DNA of 64,000 nucleotides from NCBI RefSeq assembly GCF_013389665.1, contig NZ_CP058316.1:1426001-1490000 (forward strand), in the 5' to 3' direction. This document shows positions 48,511 through 57,173 of the stretch, one piece after another. Origin of the DNA: Microbacterium oleivorans. GTDB lineage: Bacteria; Actinomycetota; Actinomycetes; Actinomycetales; Microbacteriaceae. Position 1 is the stretch's first letter; each line of letters starts with the position of its first letter. A program made the position numbers and the translations under genes. The notes beneath the pieces were generated by a model. The model was given only the letters and a program-made list of their open reading frames with translations. It did no database searches and was not told where the DNA came from.

Positions 48511-49434
48511 TCAGACGAACCGGACCGTCTGCTGCAGCCGGGTACGCACGTCGAAGAGCTCGTTGCCGCCGATCTCGCGTGCTCCCGCCACGCCGCGCCG
48601 GAGCACGGTCGACAGCGCAGAGCGCCCCACGACGGCCACGACGAGGCCGCGCACGCGACCGAGCTCCTCGATGGCCTGAGCGACGTCGTCGTCGGGCAGC
48701 ACGACGATCGCACCGCTGAACTTCACCCGCGCCGCCCGGCCGAGGGCACGCGCCCGCTGCACGAGGGTCGCGACCGGGGCGTCCACGCCCTCGCCGACGA
48801 GGTCGCCGCGACGCATGCGCACGGGCGTGCCGAAGTCCTCCGACAGCACGGCGTACAGGCCCGACGGTCCGAGCACGACGTGGTCGAGCTTGACCTCCGG
48901 ATCGCGCGGGTCGGCGGCGACGTCGTGCCACACGGTGTAACCCATCCCCAGCTCGGCCACTACGCGGGCGGTGGCCTCCTCGGCCAGCGCGTCGGCGAGC
49001 AGGCGCCGGATCTCGTGGGGAGCCGTGCGCACCAGCGCCGGGTCGTACGGATCCTCCAGCGGCGCACCGCGGCCGACCCACTCGCGCACCAGGGTCAGGT
49101 AGCGCTCGCGGCGCCAGCCGCCGGGCTGGCCGAACGAACGGGCGCGGGGCCGGGTGTCGGCCGGACGCTGCGCGGGACGCCACGTCGGGGCATCCGGCGA
49201 GAACGACGGAGCGTCCCCGAACCCGTGACCGCGGTCGTACGAGGCCCGGGCGGCCGCCGTGCCCACCAGGTCCCAGGCCCGCTGCACCTGGACGAACTGC
49301 ACGGCGTCGCCGCCGGTGTCGGGGTGGGTCTGTCGCAGGCGCAGCCGGTAGGCGCGTCGCAGCTCGTCGTCGTCGACGTCGTGGGCGACCCCGAGCACGT
49401 CGTACGCCGACGCGGACAGCGGGCTGTCGAACAC
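48511..49434 (-). CDS. J-domain protein with NERD-like C-terminus
   Basis: The 307 aa protein has a J domain at residues 8-70 (YDVLGVAHDVDDDELRRAYRL, HPD tripeptide) that would recruit and stimulate DnaK. There is no G/F or zinc domain of a true DnaJ. The C-terminal region contains VKLDHVVLGPSGLYAVLSED, which resembles the core of NERD nuclease-related domains, but the usual acidic-Lys catalytic pair is not evident. GTG 49434 has a strong GGGAGG site. A J/NERD combination suggests a chaperone adaptor with a nucleic-acid or signalling partner (inference). Confidence 0.7.
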   Translation of the reverse strand: MFDSPLSASAYDVLGVAHDVDDDELRRAYRLRLRQTHPDTGGDAVQFVQVQRAWDLVGTAAARASYDRGHGFGDAPSFSPDAPTWRPAQRPADTRPRARSFGQPGGWRRERYLTLVREWVGRGAPLEDPYDPALVRTAPHEIRRLLADALAEEATARVVAELGMGYTVWHDVAADPRDPEVKLDHVVLGPSGLYAVLSEDFGTPVRMRRGDLVGEGVDAPVATLVQRARALGRAARVKFSGAIVVLPDDDVAQAIEELGRVRGLVVAVVGRSALSTVLRRGVAGAREIGGNELFDVRTRLQQTVRFV

Positions 49435-49534
49435 GGAACCTCCCTCGCGCCGCACGCGCTCGCTCGGATACGGGCGCACAGCATCCCGAGACTATTACGT
49501 CCCGTCGGCACGCAGCCCGACCGGCCGCGGGGAC

Positions 49535-50605
49535 TCAGTCAGTCCATAGGGCGAGGTCGGGCTCGAACGCGAACGCCCGCTCGACGGTGTCGGCGGGCAG
49601 GTCGGCCCGGGATGCGGGCGACCAGCGCGGCGCGCCGTCCTTGTCGACCAGGCGCGCCCGGATCCCCTCGACGAGGTCGGGCTGCGTGGTGGCGAACCAC
49701 ATCACCAGCCGGTACTCCTGCGCGAGGACGGCGCGCAGGTCGGCCAGGCTGCGCGCCGAGCGGACGGCGGCCAGGGTGACGGCGAGCGCGGTCGGCGGCA
49801 GCGCGTCGAGCGCCCGTGCGGTCTCGTGCGCCGCCTCCTCGGGCCGCGAGCGCAGCCGCTCGAGGATCTCGTCGACGGTCGCCGCCGAGAACGCGTCGTC
49901 GATCCAGGGACGCGCGGCCTGCAGCGCCGACGGGCCCGCCGTCTCGTCGAACAGCAGCACGAGCTCCGTCGCGGTGTGCGGGTCGGCGCGCGAGACCAGC
50001 GCATCGCGGAGGTCGTCCAGGCGCTCGGCGGGGACGAGGTGGTCGGCGAAGCCCGCGTACACCGCGTCCGCGGCATCCATCGACTCGCCCGTCAGCGCGA
50101 GATACTCGCCGACGCGCCCGGGGGCGCGGGCCAGGAGCAGGCTCCCGCCGACGTCGGGGGTGAATCCGATGCGCACCTCGGGCATCGCCAGGCGCGACCG
50201 CTCGGTCGCCACCCGCACGGCGGCGTGGCCGGCCAGCCCGATCCCGCCGCCCATCGTGACCCCGTCCGCGAAGACGATGACGGGCTTGGGGTACGAGCCG
50301 ATGCGGGCGTTGAGGGCGTACTCGGCCCGGAAGAACTCCGCGGCCGCCCGGACGTCGCCGGCGACGACCTGGTCGTGGAGCCCGCGGACATCCCCGCCCG
50401 CGCACAGCCCGCGATCGCCCGCGCCGTCCAGCAGCACGGCGTCGACGCCCGGATCGTGCTCCCACGCGTCCAGCGCCGCGGCGAGGGCTCTGACCATGCC
50501 GAGATCCAGCGCATTGATGGCGCGGGGCCGGTCGAGCGTCAGGTGCCCGACCGCGCGATCGACGCGGACTCGGACGTGCGGATCGGATGCGGCGAGGGCG
50601 GTCAC
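49535..50605 (-). CDS. 3-hydroxyisobutyryl-CoA hydrolase
   Basis: The 356 aa crotonase-family thioesterase of valine catabolism releases 3-hydroxyisobutyrate. Its length (longer than enoyl-CoA hydratases) and the CAGGDVRGLHD, GVTMGGGIGLAGHA and MPEVRIGFTPDVGGS motifs fit HIBCH rather than a hydratase. Of two GTG codons, 50605 is preferred because TAGCGT (50618-50613) stands seven bases before it and overlaps the other one at 50614. Valine breakdown also yields propionyl-CoA, linking loosely to the prp operon. Confidence 0.87.
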   Translation of the reverse strand: MTALAASDPHVRVRVDRAVGHLTLDRPRAINALDLGMVRALAAALDAWEHDPGVDAVLLDGAGDRGLCAGGDVRGLHDQVVAGDVRAAAEFFRAEYALNARIGSYPKPVIVFADGVTMGGGIGLAGHAAVRVATERSRLAMPEVRIGFTPDVGGSLLLARAPGRVGEYLALTGESMDAADAVYAGFADHLVPAERLDDLRDALVSRADPHTATELVLLFDETAGPSALQAARPWIDDAFSAATVDEILERLRSRPEEAAHETARALDALPPTALAVTLAAVRSARSLADLRAVLAQEYRLVMWFATTQPDLVEGIRARLVDKDGAPRWSPASRADLPADTVERAFAFEPDLALWTD

Positions 50606-50726
50606 GATCGTCACGCTACCGCCGGCGAACGCCCGGCCCGAAACGGGCGACCGGGCACCGCGGTTCGCGATCGGCACGACGGGTCGGGCAGGATGGGGCG
50701 TATACCATCCGGCCAGAGGGGGTGCG

Positions 50727-51686
50727 ATGACAAGCGGACAGGTCGTGGAATTCTCCGAGGTGACCAAGCGATTCGGCCCCGTGTCGGCCGTCGACGCATT
50801 GACGGGCCGCGTCGAACCGGGCACCGTCACCGGCTTCCTCGGCCCCAACGGCGCGGGCAAGACCACGACGCTGCGGATCCTGCTCGGGCTCGTCTCGGCC
50901 ACCTCCGGCTCGGCGACCATCGGCGGGCAGCGGTATCGCGAACTCCGACACCCGCTGCAGACCGTCGGCGCCGTGCTCGAGGCCTCGAGCTTCCACCCCG
51001 GGCGATCTGCCGCGGCGCACCTGCGGGTGTACGCCCACGCCGCCGGCATCCGGACCTCGCGCGTCGATGAGACTCTCGGCCTGGTCGGTCTCGGTGACGT
51101 GGCGGGCCGCAAGGTCGGCGGGTTCTCGCTCGGGATGCGCCAGCGCCTCGGGCTGGCCTACGCCCTGCTCGGCGACCCCGGGGTGCTCGTCCTGGACGAG
51201 CCCACGAACGGGCTCGACCCCGAGGGCATCCGCTGGATCCGCCGTTTCCTGCGCGATCTCGCCCAGGAGGGGCGCACCGTGCTCGTCTCGTCGCACCTCC
51301 TCGCCGAGGTGCAGCAATCGGTGGACGCGCTCATGATCATCACGCGCGGACGGCTCGTCTACCAGGGCGGCATCGACACGGTCGTTCCCCCCGACGAGAT
51401 CGCGACCGTCGTCGACGCCGACGACCGGTCCGCCCTGCGCGCCGCCCTCGCCGCGGCCGGCTACCAGACCGACGAGCGCCGCACCGGGCTGGCCGTCCGC
51501 GGCGCGGACGCCGCGACCGTCGGGCGCATCGCCGCCGCGTCCGGGATCGCGCTGACCGCACTGCAGCGGAAGGGACCGGCATTCGAGGAGGTCTTCCTCG
51601 AACTGGTCAGCGGGACGCGGGTGCACCCGTCCGCCACCGCCACTCCCCCTTCTGCGGACACCCGCGCCGAGGAGGCGGAGTCGTGA
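50727..51686 (+). CDS. ABC transporter ATPase (ABC-2 type)
   Basis: The 319 aa ATPase has Walker A GPNGAGKT, signature FSLGMRQRL, Walker B VLVLDEPTNGLDPEG and H-loop SSHLL, with the DrrA/CcmA-like C-terminal extension ending in an acidic tail. ATG 50727 has an AGGGGGTG site. Its stop overlaps the permease start (GTGA). In this family the pair exports lipids, drugs or peptides; no substrate clue is visible nearby. Confidence 0.88.
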   Translation: MTSGQVVEFSEVTKRFGPVSAVDALTGRVEPGTVTGFLGPNGAGKTTTLRILLGLVSATSGSATIGGQRYRELRHPLQTVGAVLEASSFHPGRSAAAHLRVYAHAAGIRTSRVDETLGLVGLGDVAGRKVGGFSLGMRQRLGLAYALLGDPGVLVLDEPTNGLDPEGIRWIRRFLRDLAQEGRTVLVSSHLLAEVQQSVDALMIITRGRLVYQGGIDTVVPPDEIATVVDADDRSALRAALAAAGYQTDERRTGLAVRGADAATVGRIAAASGIALTALQRKGPAFEEVFLELVSGTRVHPSATATPPSADTRAEEAES

Positions 51687-52501
51687 GCCTGCTGAACGCG
51701 ACCCGGTCCGAGCTGACGAAGCAGTTCTCGACCTCGGTGTGGTGGATCCTGCTCATCGTGCTCGTGCTGTACATCGGCGGCACGGCCGGCGGCATGGGGG
51801 CCCTCCTCGCGGCCGGCGAGTCCGGCGCGCTCGCGGGGGCGAACCTGCCGGCCGGGCTGGGCGAGCGCGTCCCCAGCCTCATCTACGGCCTCGCGACGGC
51901 GATGGGGTACGTCTTCCCGCTCGTGGTCGGGTCGCTGCTGGTGACCGGCGAGTACCGCCACAAGACCCTCACCCCGACCTTCCTGGCCACCCCGCGCCGC
52001 GGTGTCGCGCTGACGGCGAAGATGCTCGCCGGGGTCGTGATGGGCCTGGTGTTCGGTCTCGCCGCGGTCGGATCCTCCGTCGCCGCCGGCGGCGGGATGC
52101 TGGCCGTGTTCGGCGTCGACCCCCAGTTCGGGCGCGCCGAGACGTGGGCATTCATCGCCCGTATGGTCCTCGCGCTCGTCCTGTGGGTGCTCGTGGGTAT
52201 CGCGCTCGGCACGCTGATCCGCAATCAGATCGCCGCGGTCGTCGGCATCCTCGCGTTCACGCAGTTCGTCGAGCCGATCGCGCGCGTCGGCGCCGGGCTC
52301 GTCGATGGACTGGCCGACGTGGTGCGCTTCCTCCCCGGCGCCGCCTCCGACGCCCTCGCCGGAGACAGCATCTACGCCGTCATGGGCGGCGGACCCGCGC
52401 AGCCGCTGGAGTGGTGGGCCGGCGGCCTCGTGCTCGCCGGGTACGCCCTCGTCTTCGCCGTCGTCGGCTACGTCGTCTCGTGGCGACGAGACGTCGTCTG
52501 A
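51683..52501 (+). CDS. ABC-2 type permease
   Basis: The 272 aa membrane protein has six hydrophobic segments. The N-terminal LLNATRSELTKQFST segment and the central GEYRHKTLTPTFLATPRR are typical of ABC-2 permeases partnered with DrrA-like ATPases. GTG 51683 overlaps the ATPase stop. Together with the ATPase it forms a two-gene exporter. Confidence 0.87.
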   Translation: MSLLNATRSELTKQFSTSVWWILLIVLVLYIGGTAGGMGALLAAGESGALAGANLPAGLGERVPSLIYGLATAMGYVFPLVVGSLLVTGEYRHKTLTPTFLATPRRGVALTAKMLAGVVMGLVFGLAAVGSSVAAGGGMLAVFGVDPQFGRAETWAFIARMVLALVLWVLVGIALGTLIRNQIAAVVGILAFTQFVEPIARVGAGLVDGLADVVRFLPGAASDALAGDSIYAVMGGGPAQPLEWWAGGLVLAGYALVFAVVGYVVSWRRDVV

Positions 52502-52523
52502 CGCGTCGTCGTGCGACCGCTCG

Positions 52524-52916
52524 TCAGCCGGTGACGAGATCGGCGACGTCAGCCGGCTCGTCCTCGACGTCCAGTCGCAGCGCGCGCACGAGCGCGAGTC
52601 CGTGACGGGTGGTCAGCACCATCCGCTGGAACTCCGCATCACCGTCCAGGTCGATCACGACCGACGGGCGGCGGCGGCGCACCAGCACGAAGTCCACTCC
52701 GCCGGCCGACTCGAACGAGCCGGAGGCGATGACCGAGGGCACCAGCAGGCCCGGGCGGGGTACGCCGCGCAACCACGACCACGCGTCGTCGGTGAGCTGC
52801 ACCTTCGTGATGTGCTCGCGGGCGACCGCGACATTCCGCTTGCGGAATGTCGCGGCACGCTCGGTCGCCGAGAGGACGACTTCGAGCTGCGCCGAATCGA
52901 GCAGCAGGGTCACCAT
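52524..52916 (-). CDS. Hypothetical protein, possible bacterial PH-like domain
   Basis: The 130 aa soluble protein has no signal peptide or membrane segment. The pattern LLVPSVIASGSFESAGGVDFVLVRRRRPSVVIDLDGDAEFQRMVLTTRH is compatible with a small beta-barrel of the bacterial PH-like type, but I do not recognise a named family with certainty. CAGACT sits six bases before ATG 52916, so it may be leaderless. It is convergent with the ABC-2 permease and 76 bases upstream (in transcription) of hemD. Confidence 0.6.
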   Translation of the reverse strand: MVTLLLDSAQLEVVLSATERAATFRKRNVAVAREHITKVQLTDDAWSWLRGVPRPGLLVPSVIASGSFESAGGVDFVLVRRRRPSVVIDLDGDAEFQRMVLTTRHGLALVRALRLDVEDEPADVADLVTG

Positions 52917-52992
52917 GCTCCCAGTCTGCCAGGCCGCTCGCCCGCGGATGCTCACAGACCGGCAACGATCGCGGCGTTCCCTTCGGGGCGGA

Positions 52993-53793
52993 TCAGGATG
53001 CCGCGCCGTCGGCAGCCGGGGTCGGCTGGCGCCCGATCACCTCGATCAGCGAGGGGATGGTGGTCTCGGCGGCGACGACGTCGACGGCGAGCCCCAGTTT
53101 GCGGGCGTCGCGGGCCGTGCGCGGGCCGATCGCGGCCACGAGCGTCGTCTCAGGCAGGTCGGGGAACTGCTCGCTGACCTGCTCGGCGACGGATCCGCTG
53201 GTGACGAGCACCGCGTTGATGCGCCCGCTCGCCACGTCGGCGGCGATGCGCTCGGTGACCGGAACCCCGACGGTGCGGTAGGCGACGACGCTGCGCACCT
53301 CGTGCCCGGCCTCGATCAGCATGCGGGTGAGAACCGGCTTGGCCACTTCGCTCCGCAGGGCGAGCACGCGGGTCGGCGCGGACTCGATCGCGATGATCTG
53401 CTCGGCCAAGCCGGCGGCGGAGTCGTCCTCCTCGGGCACGAGGTCGACGCGGTACCCCATCGCCGTCAGCGCGGCGGCGGTCGTCTCGCCCACGGCGGCG
53501 ACGCGCGTGTGGGCGGGGATCTCGGCACGGTAGGCGTAGAGGACGTCGACCGTCGTCGCGCTCGTCAGGGTGATCCAGTCGAACGCCCCCGCGGCCAGAT
53601 CGGCCAGCGCCGCGTCGAGCTCGGCGACCTCGGTGGTGGGGGCGAAGTTCACCAGCGGTGCGATGACGGGCGTGGCACCGTGCGACCGCAGCAGGGCGGC
53701 CACCTGGTCTCCCCAGGGCCCGCCGCGAGGCACGAGCACCCGCCAGCCGCGCAGCGGCTTCTGCGACTCTGCGATATGGGACTCGGGATCCAT
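52993..53793 (-). CDS. hemD: Uroporphyrinogen-III synthase
   Basis: Converts hydroxymethylbilane to uroporphyrinogen III. At 266 aa it has the typical length. The two-domain HemD pattern is visible: GWRVLVPRGGPWGDQVAALL at the start, DWITLTSATTVDVL and AAVGETTAAALTAMGY in the middle, and VLVTSGSVAEQV, VAAIGPRTARDARKLGL at the end. ATG 53793 is chosen for family length; the open frame continues upstream without family similarity. Other early heme genes are not in the window. Confidence 0.85.
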   Translation of the reverse strand: MDPESHIAESQKPLRGWRVLVPRGGPWGDQVAALLRSHGATPVIAPLVNFAPTTEVAELDAALADLAAGAFDWITLTSATTVDVLYAYRAEIPAHTRVAAVGETTAAALTAMGYRVDLVPEEDDSAAGLAEQIIAIESAPTRVLALRSEVAKPVLTRMLIEAGHEVRSVVAYRTVGVPVTERIAADVASGRINAVLVTSGSVAEQVSEQFPDLPETTLVAAIGPRTARDARKLGLAVDVVAAETTIPSLIEVIGRQPTPAADGAAS

Positions 53794-53815
53794 TTCGTGG
53801 CTCTCATGAGGCGAC

Positions 53816-53835
53816 GCCGCTCTCAGGAGAGCGGC
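53816..53835 (-). terminator. Hairpin between the DUF3618 gene and hemD
   Basis: GCCGCTCT (53816-53823) pairs with AGAGCGGC (53828-53835) across a four-base loop. It lies 22 bases upstream of the hemD start and about 150 bases after the DUF3618 stop on the minus strand. It could end the upstream transcript or act in the hemD leader. Otherwise 53794-53984 holds nothing I can identify. Confidence 0.4.
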
Positions 53836-53984
53836 CGACGCGCGATCATGCACCCGGGCGATGCATCCCGGATACGCAACATCGGCAGCACCCGCTCCAT
53901 CGCCGCTGCCTCGTTTCCGAGCATACCCCCGTGTCCACGGAGGCACGCTCGCGCGCGCGTATCGATCGGGTCTCGGCGACAGGG

Positions 53985-54251
53985 TCAGCGGGCGATGAGC
54001 CGCGCGATCCCCCAGACCACGGCGCCGACGGTGACGGCGACCGCGACGGCCGCCGCGGCGGCGCCGGCCGGATTGTCGCGCGCGTAGGCCTGCGCCTCAC
54101 GCGTCGCCCGATCGGTCGCGACGATGGCCCGCTTGGGGAGATTGGCCTTGTGCTCGATCGCCGCGAGGGCGGCCTTGAGCTCGGCTCGCGCCTTCTCGAC
54201 GGGGTCGCTGATGCCGAGGGGCACCGCTGTGTTGGGAAGATCAGAACTCAT
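53985..54251 (-). CDS. DUF3618 family small membrane protein
   Basis: The 88 aa protein has an N-terminal helical segment (DPVEKARAELKAALAAIEHKANLPKR) matching DUF3618 and a single C-terminal transmembrane helix (about residues 63-86). It overlaps the holin-X gene by 11 bases. It is the last gene of a three-gene set of small envelope proteins common in actinobacteria; function is unknown, with stress or membrane stability suspected. Confidence 0.75.
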   Translation of the reverse strand: MSSDLPNTAVPLGISDPVEKARAELKAALAAIEHKANLPKRAIVATDRATREAQAYARDNPAGAAAAAVAVAVTVGAVVWGIARLIAR

Positions 54252-54651
54252 CGGCCACTTCCTTCACGATCTTGGCGTCGGCGGAGACCGCCTGCGCGGG
54301 GTTCTGGCGCGAGCTGAGGCGCTTGAAGCGCATCAGCCCGAGCAGCGCGAACACGATGGCGATGACGAGCAGGATGCCGATCACGATGAGCGACGAGGCC
54401 CAGGCCGGCAGCCACGACGACAGTCCGATGATGGCGAAGGCGCCGATCGCGGGGATCGTCCAGAAGAGGAAGAACAGCGCGACGATGAACCAGACGCCGC
54501 CCATGCCGGCATCCTTGCCCGTCTTCTTCGCCCATGCCTTGGCCGAGTCGATCTCGGCCACGACCAGGTTGCGGACGAGCTCGGGGATCTCGCCGATGAG
54601 GGTGAGCAGGCTGTCGTCGGCGCGATCGCGGAATCCGCGGGGCGTGCTCAT
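54241..54651 (-). CDS. Actinobacterial holin-X/phage holin family protein (DUF1469-like)
   Basis: The 136 aa protein has an N-terminal amphipathic region (ESIPELVRN-like: LIGEIPELVRNLVVAEIDSAKAWA) and two transmembrane helices (about 50-75 and 82-106). This matches Putative Actinobacterial Holin-X, a chromosomal family despite its name. It lies between YtxH-like and DUF3618 genes and starts two bases before the YtxH-like stop, in an operon. Confidence 0.78.
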   Translation of the reverse strand: MSTPRGFRDRADDSLLTLIGEIPELVRNLVVAEIDSAKAWAKKTGKDAGMGGVWFIVALFFLFWTIPAIGAFAIIGLSSWLPAWASSLIVIGILLVIAIVFALLGLMRFKRLSSRQNPAQAVSADAKIVKEVADEF

Positions 54652-54652
54652 C

Positions 54653-55012
54653 TCAGCTGTCCGCCACGGCGCTCGCGTCGGCGACCTTGCGGGCGTCGCG
54701 CTCGGCGGCCTTGCGGACATCGCTCGCGGCCTTCTCCCCCTGGGCGAGGGTGGCGTCGAGCTTCTCGCCCGGCGACCCCTTCTTGCCCGCCGCCTTGACG
54801 ACCTTCTTCGCGCTGTCCCAGACGACGCTCGGGACGGCGAGAGCGGCCGACTTGCCGAGCTCGGTGACCTTCGCGACCTGCTTCTGCACCGGCTCGAGCT
54901 CCCAGACCTGCTGAGCCTTGTCTTTGATCTGCTCGTATCGCTGACGCCCGGCGCGTGCCCCGAGCACGTAGCCCGCGGCGAGTCCGACGGCGATGCCAAT
55001 CTTGCCCCTCAT
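54653..55012 (-). CDS. YtxH-like small membrane protein
   Basis: The 119 aa protein has an N-terminal membrane segment with the GLAAGYVLGARAGRQRYEQI signature of YtxH-like proteins. A long charged helical tail follows that could form a coiled coil. ATG 55012 has a GAGGAG site. First gene of the three-gene set with the holin-X and DUF3618 proteins. Confidence 0.75.
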   Translation of the reverse strand: MRGKIGIAVGLAAGYVLGARAGRQRYEQIKDKAQQVWELEPVQKQVAKVTELGKSAALAVPSVVWDSAKKVVKAAGKKGSPGEKLDATLAQGEKAASDVRKAAERDARKVADASAVADS

Positions 55013-55106
55013 GGGGTCTCCTCACGTTCGACGTTGCTGCGTCGTCCCAGGCTATCGCCGTATGCCGTGCCGGGTATCCACTCCCGAAACCTCCCGGACC
55101 CCGCTA

Positions 55107-56513
55107 TCATGCCGGATCGACCCCGCGCCAGAGCACGGCATGGCGCGCCGCGTCGGCCTCGGCGACGGCATCGGCCGCGACGCGGTCGAGGCTGTTGCCC
55201 GACAGCCAGCCGCCTACGACGGCCAGCCCCGGCACGGCTCGCGCGCGCTCTCGGATGGCGGCGACGGCGTCGGCGTGGCCGAGGAGCGACCCCGGCGCCG
55301 CGCGCGAATACGTGACCCGCGCGGCCGAGCGGACGGCGGCGGCCTCGATGCCGACACCGAGCAGGTCGGATGCCGCCTCCCGAGCCGCCGCCACGACGGT
55401 GGCATCGGACGCGTCGGTCCACGGGAGCGTGACGCGCAGGATGTGCTCATCGTCCGGCAGCGCCGCCTCCAGCCACTCCCACGTCTGCGAGACCGGCCGG
55501 ACCGAGGCCGGCCGGGCACCGCCGCCGATCACGAGCGAGCCGCGGTCGGGCAGCGACACGCCGCCCACGCGCAGCATCACCACATCGAGGGGCTCCGGCC
55601 GCGGTTCGGCGCTCGGCGGCAGCTCGACGTGCGGCGACAGCAGGCGCCGCGCGGCATCCTCGTCGACGGCGAGCACCAGCAGATCGGCGGTGACGGACGG
55701 GGCTGCGGGATCGTCGCCCGCGGGCGTCTCGACGAGCCACGCGGCGCCGTCCCGGCGGAGCGCTGCCACCGGGGTGCCGGTGCGGATCTCGACGTCGAAG
55801 TCCTCGAGCCGTGCGGCCAGCGCGTCGACCAGCCGGAACAGACCGCCCCGCGGCGCGAGCCGTTCGCTGCTGCTCGCGCGGAGAGTCTGGGCGACGGCAC
55901 CGCTGAGCGAGCCGGTGCGTGTCAGCGCGGGGTTGAGCCCGGGCGCGGCGACATCGACGTCGATGAACTCGGGGGCGACGCCGTGCACCGACAGCGCGTA
56001 GGGCGCCACCAGCCGGTCTCGGACACGCTCCCCCATGCGCGACGCGACGAGCTCACCGAGACTGCGCCGACGCCCGACCGTCAGCGGCGGGCGGAGGCGG
56101 TCGAGGTAGGCGCGCCACGCGCCGCGGGTCTCGATGTGCCGGCGCACGTCGTGCGCCCACGGGTTGGCGGGGATGCCGAACACCGTCTCGGCCGGTGCCG
56201 GCGCGGCGCCGTGCGGACCTGCGGCGAGCCAGAGCGCGTCGTTCCGCGCGGTCACCGCGTCGCCGGCCAACCCGACCTCGTCGACCAGGCGCGCGATGGT
56301 CTTCGCCGACGACGGGTAGCCGTCGGCGGCGGCATCCACGTCGAGATCGCCGAGCGTCACGCGGTCGAGCGATCCGCCGAGGTGCTCCTCGGCCTCGAAG
56401 AGCGTCACGCGCAGTCCCAGGCGGGCGCATTCGAGGGCCGCCACGATGCCCGCCATACCGCCGCCCACCACGACGACCCGGGTGTCGCGGGCGTGGCTCA
56501 CCAGATCCGTCAT
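55107..56513 (-). CDS. hemY: Protoporphyrinogen/coproporphyrinogen oxidase-like flavoprotein
   Basis: The 468 aa FAD-dependent amine-oxidase-fold protein has the dinucleotide motif VVVVGGGMAGIVAALECARLG, the HLGGSLDR loop, a central SVHGVAPEFIDVDVAAPGL segment and a C-terminal GLAVVGGWLSGNSLDRVAADAV FAD site. In actinobacteria this family (HemY/CgoX) oxidises coproporphyrinogen III to coproporphyrin III in the coproporphyrin-dependent heme pathway. hemD lies 1.3 kb away. Other amine oxidases remain possible, as only the family fold is certain. Confidence 0.78.
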   Translation of the reverse strand: MTDLVSHARDTRVVVVGGGMAGIVAALECARLGLRVTLFEAEEHLGGSLDRVTLGDLDVDAAADGYPSSAKTIARLVDEVGLAGDAVTARNDALWLAAGPHGAAPAPAETVFGIPANPWAHDVRRHIETRGAWRAYLDRLRPPLTVGRRRSLGELVASRMGERVRDRLVAPYALSVHGVAPEFIDVDVAAPGLNPALTRTGSLSGAVAQTLRASSSERLAPRGGLFRLVDALAARLEDFDVEIRTGTPVAALRRDGAAWLVETPAGDDPAAPSVTADLLVLAVDEDAARRLLSPHVELPPSAEPRPEPLDVVMLRVGGVSLPDRGSLVIGGGARPASVRPVSQTWEWLEAALPDDEHILRVTLPWTDASDATVVAAAREAASDLLGVGIEAAAVRSAARVTYSRAAPGSLLGHADAVAAIRERARAVPGLAVVGGWLSGNSLDRVAADAVAEADAARHAVLWRGVDPA

Positions 56514-56555
56514 GCTCCCATCCTGCCGCCTCGTCGCCGGTGAGAGCATGGATGC

Positions 56556-57122
56556 ATGAGCCTGCACATCACCGATGACGCCGCCGCCGACGAACTGCTG
56601 ACCGAGAACCCCCTCGCCCTGCTGATCGGGATGCTGCTGGACCAGCAGATCGCCATGGAGACCGCGTTCACGGGGCCGCTGAAGATCCGCGAGCGCGCGG
56701 GCTCGGTCGACGCGTCCGCGATCGCGGGCTACGACCCCGAGGAGTTCGTGGAGCTGTTCCGCCGCACCCCGGCTGTCCATCGCTTCCCCGGGTCGATGGC
56801 GGGGCGGGTGCAGACCCTCTGCCAGACCATCGTCGACGACTGGGGCGGCGACGCGTCGGCGATCTGGACCTCGGGAGACCCCGACGGCGCGACGGTCCTG
56901 AAGCGCCTGAAGGCGCTGCCGGGCTTCGGCGAGCAGAAGGCGAAGATCTTCCTCGCCCTGCTCGGCAAGCAGTACGGCTTCACCGGCGACGGGTGGCGCG
57001 AGGCGGCCGGCTCCTACGGCGACGAGGGGTCGTTCCGCTCGGTCGCCGACATCGTCTCGCCCGAGTCGCTGACCAAGGTGCGCGAGCACAAGCGGGCCGC
57101 CAAGGCCGCCGCGAAGTCCTAG
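56556..57122 (+). CDS. HhH-GPD base-excision repair protein
   Basis: The 188 aa protein has the opening LLIGMLLDQQIAMETAFTGP and a helix-hairpin-helix LKALPGFGEQKAKIFLALLG, matching the small actinobacterial HhH-GPD family of DNA glycosylase-like proteins. The catalytic Asp is probably that in TGDGWRE, but the pairing is not certain. A lysine/alanine-rich C-terminus could contact DNA. Lone gene, divergent from hemY. Confidence 0.8.
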   Translation: MSLHITDDAAADELLTENPLALLIGMLLDQQIAMETAFTGPLKIRERAGSVDASAIAGYDPEEFVELFRRTPAVHRFPGSMAGRVQTLCQTIVDDWGGDASAIWTSGDPDGATVLKRLKALPGFGEQKAKIFLALLGKQYGFTGDGWREAAGSYGDEGSFRSVADIVSPESLTKVREHKRAAKAAAKS

Positions 57123-57173
57123 CCCGCGCCCGCGCGCCCGACCGCGCGGCATCCGCTCGGTCGTCGGGCGGGG

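Noticed and set aside
50605..50614. Start of the 3-hydroxyisobutyryl-CoA hydrolase at the upstream GTG (50614)
   Set aside because: The -10 box TAGCGT overlaps that codon, so the GTG at 50605 is the likelier first codon.
54241..54651. Phage holin, hinting at a prophage
   Set aside because: Holin-X is a chromosomal actinobacterial family; no integrase, lysin or structural phage gene is nearby.
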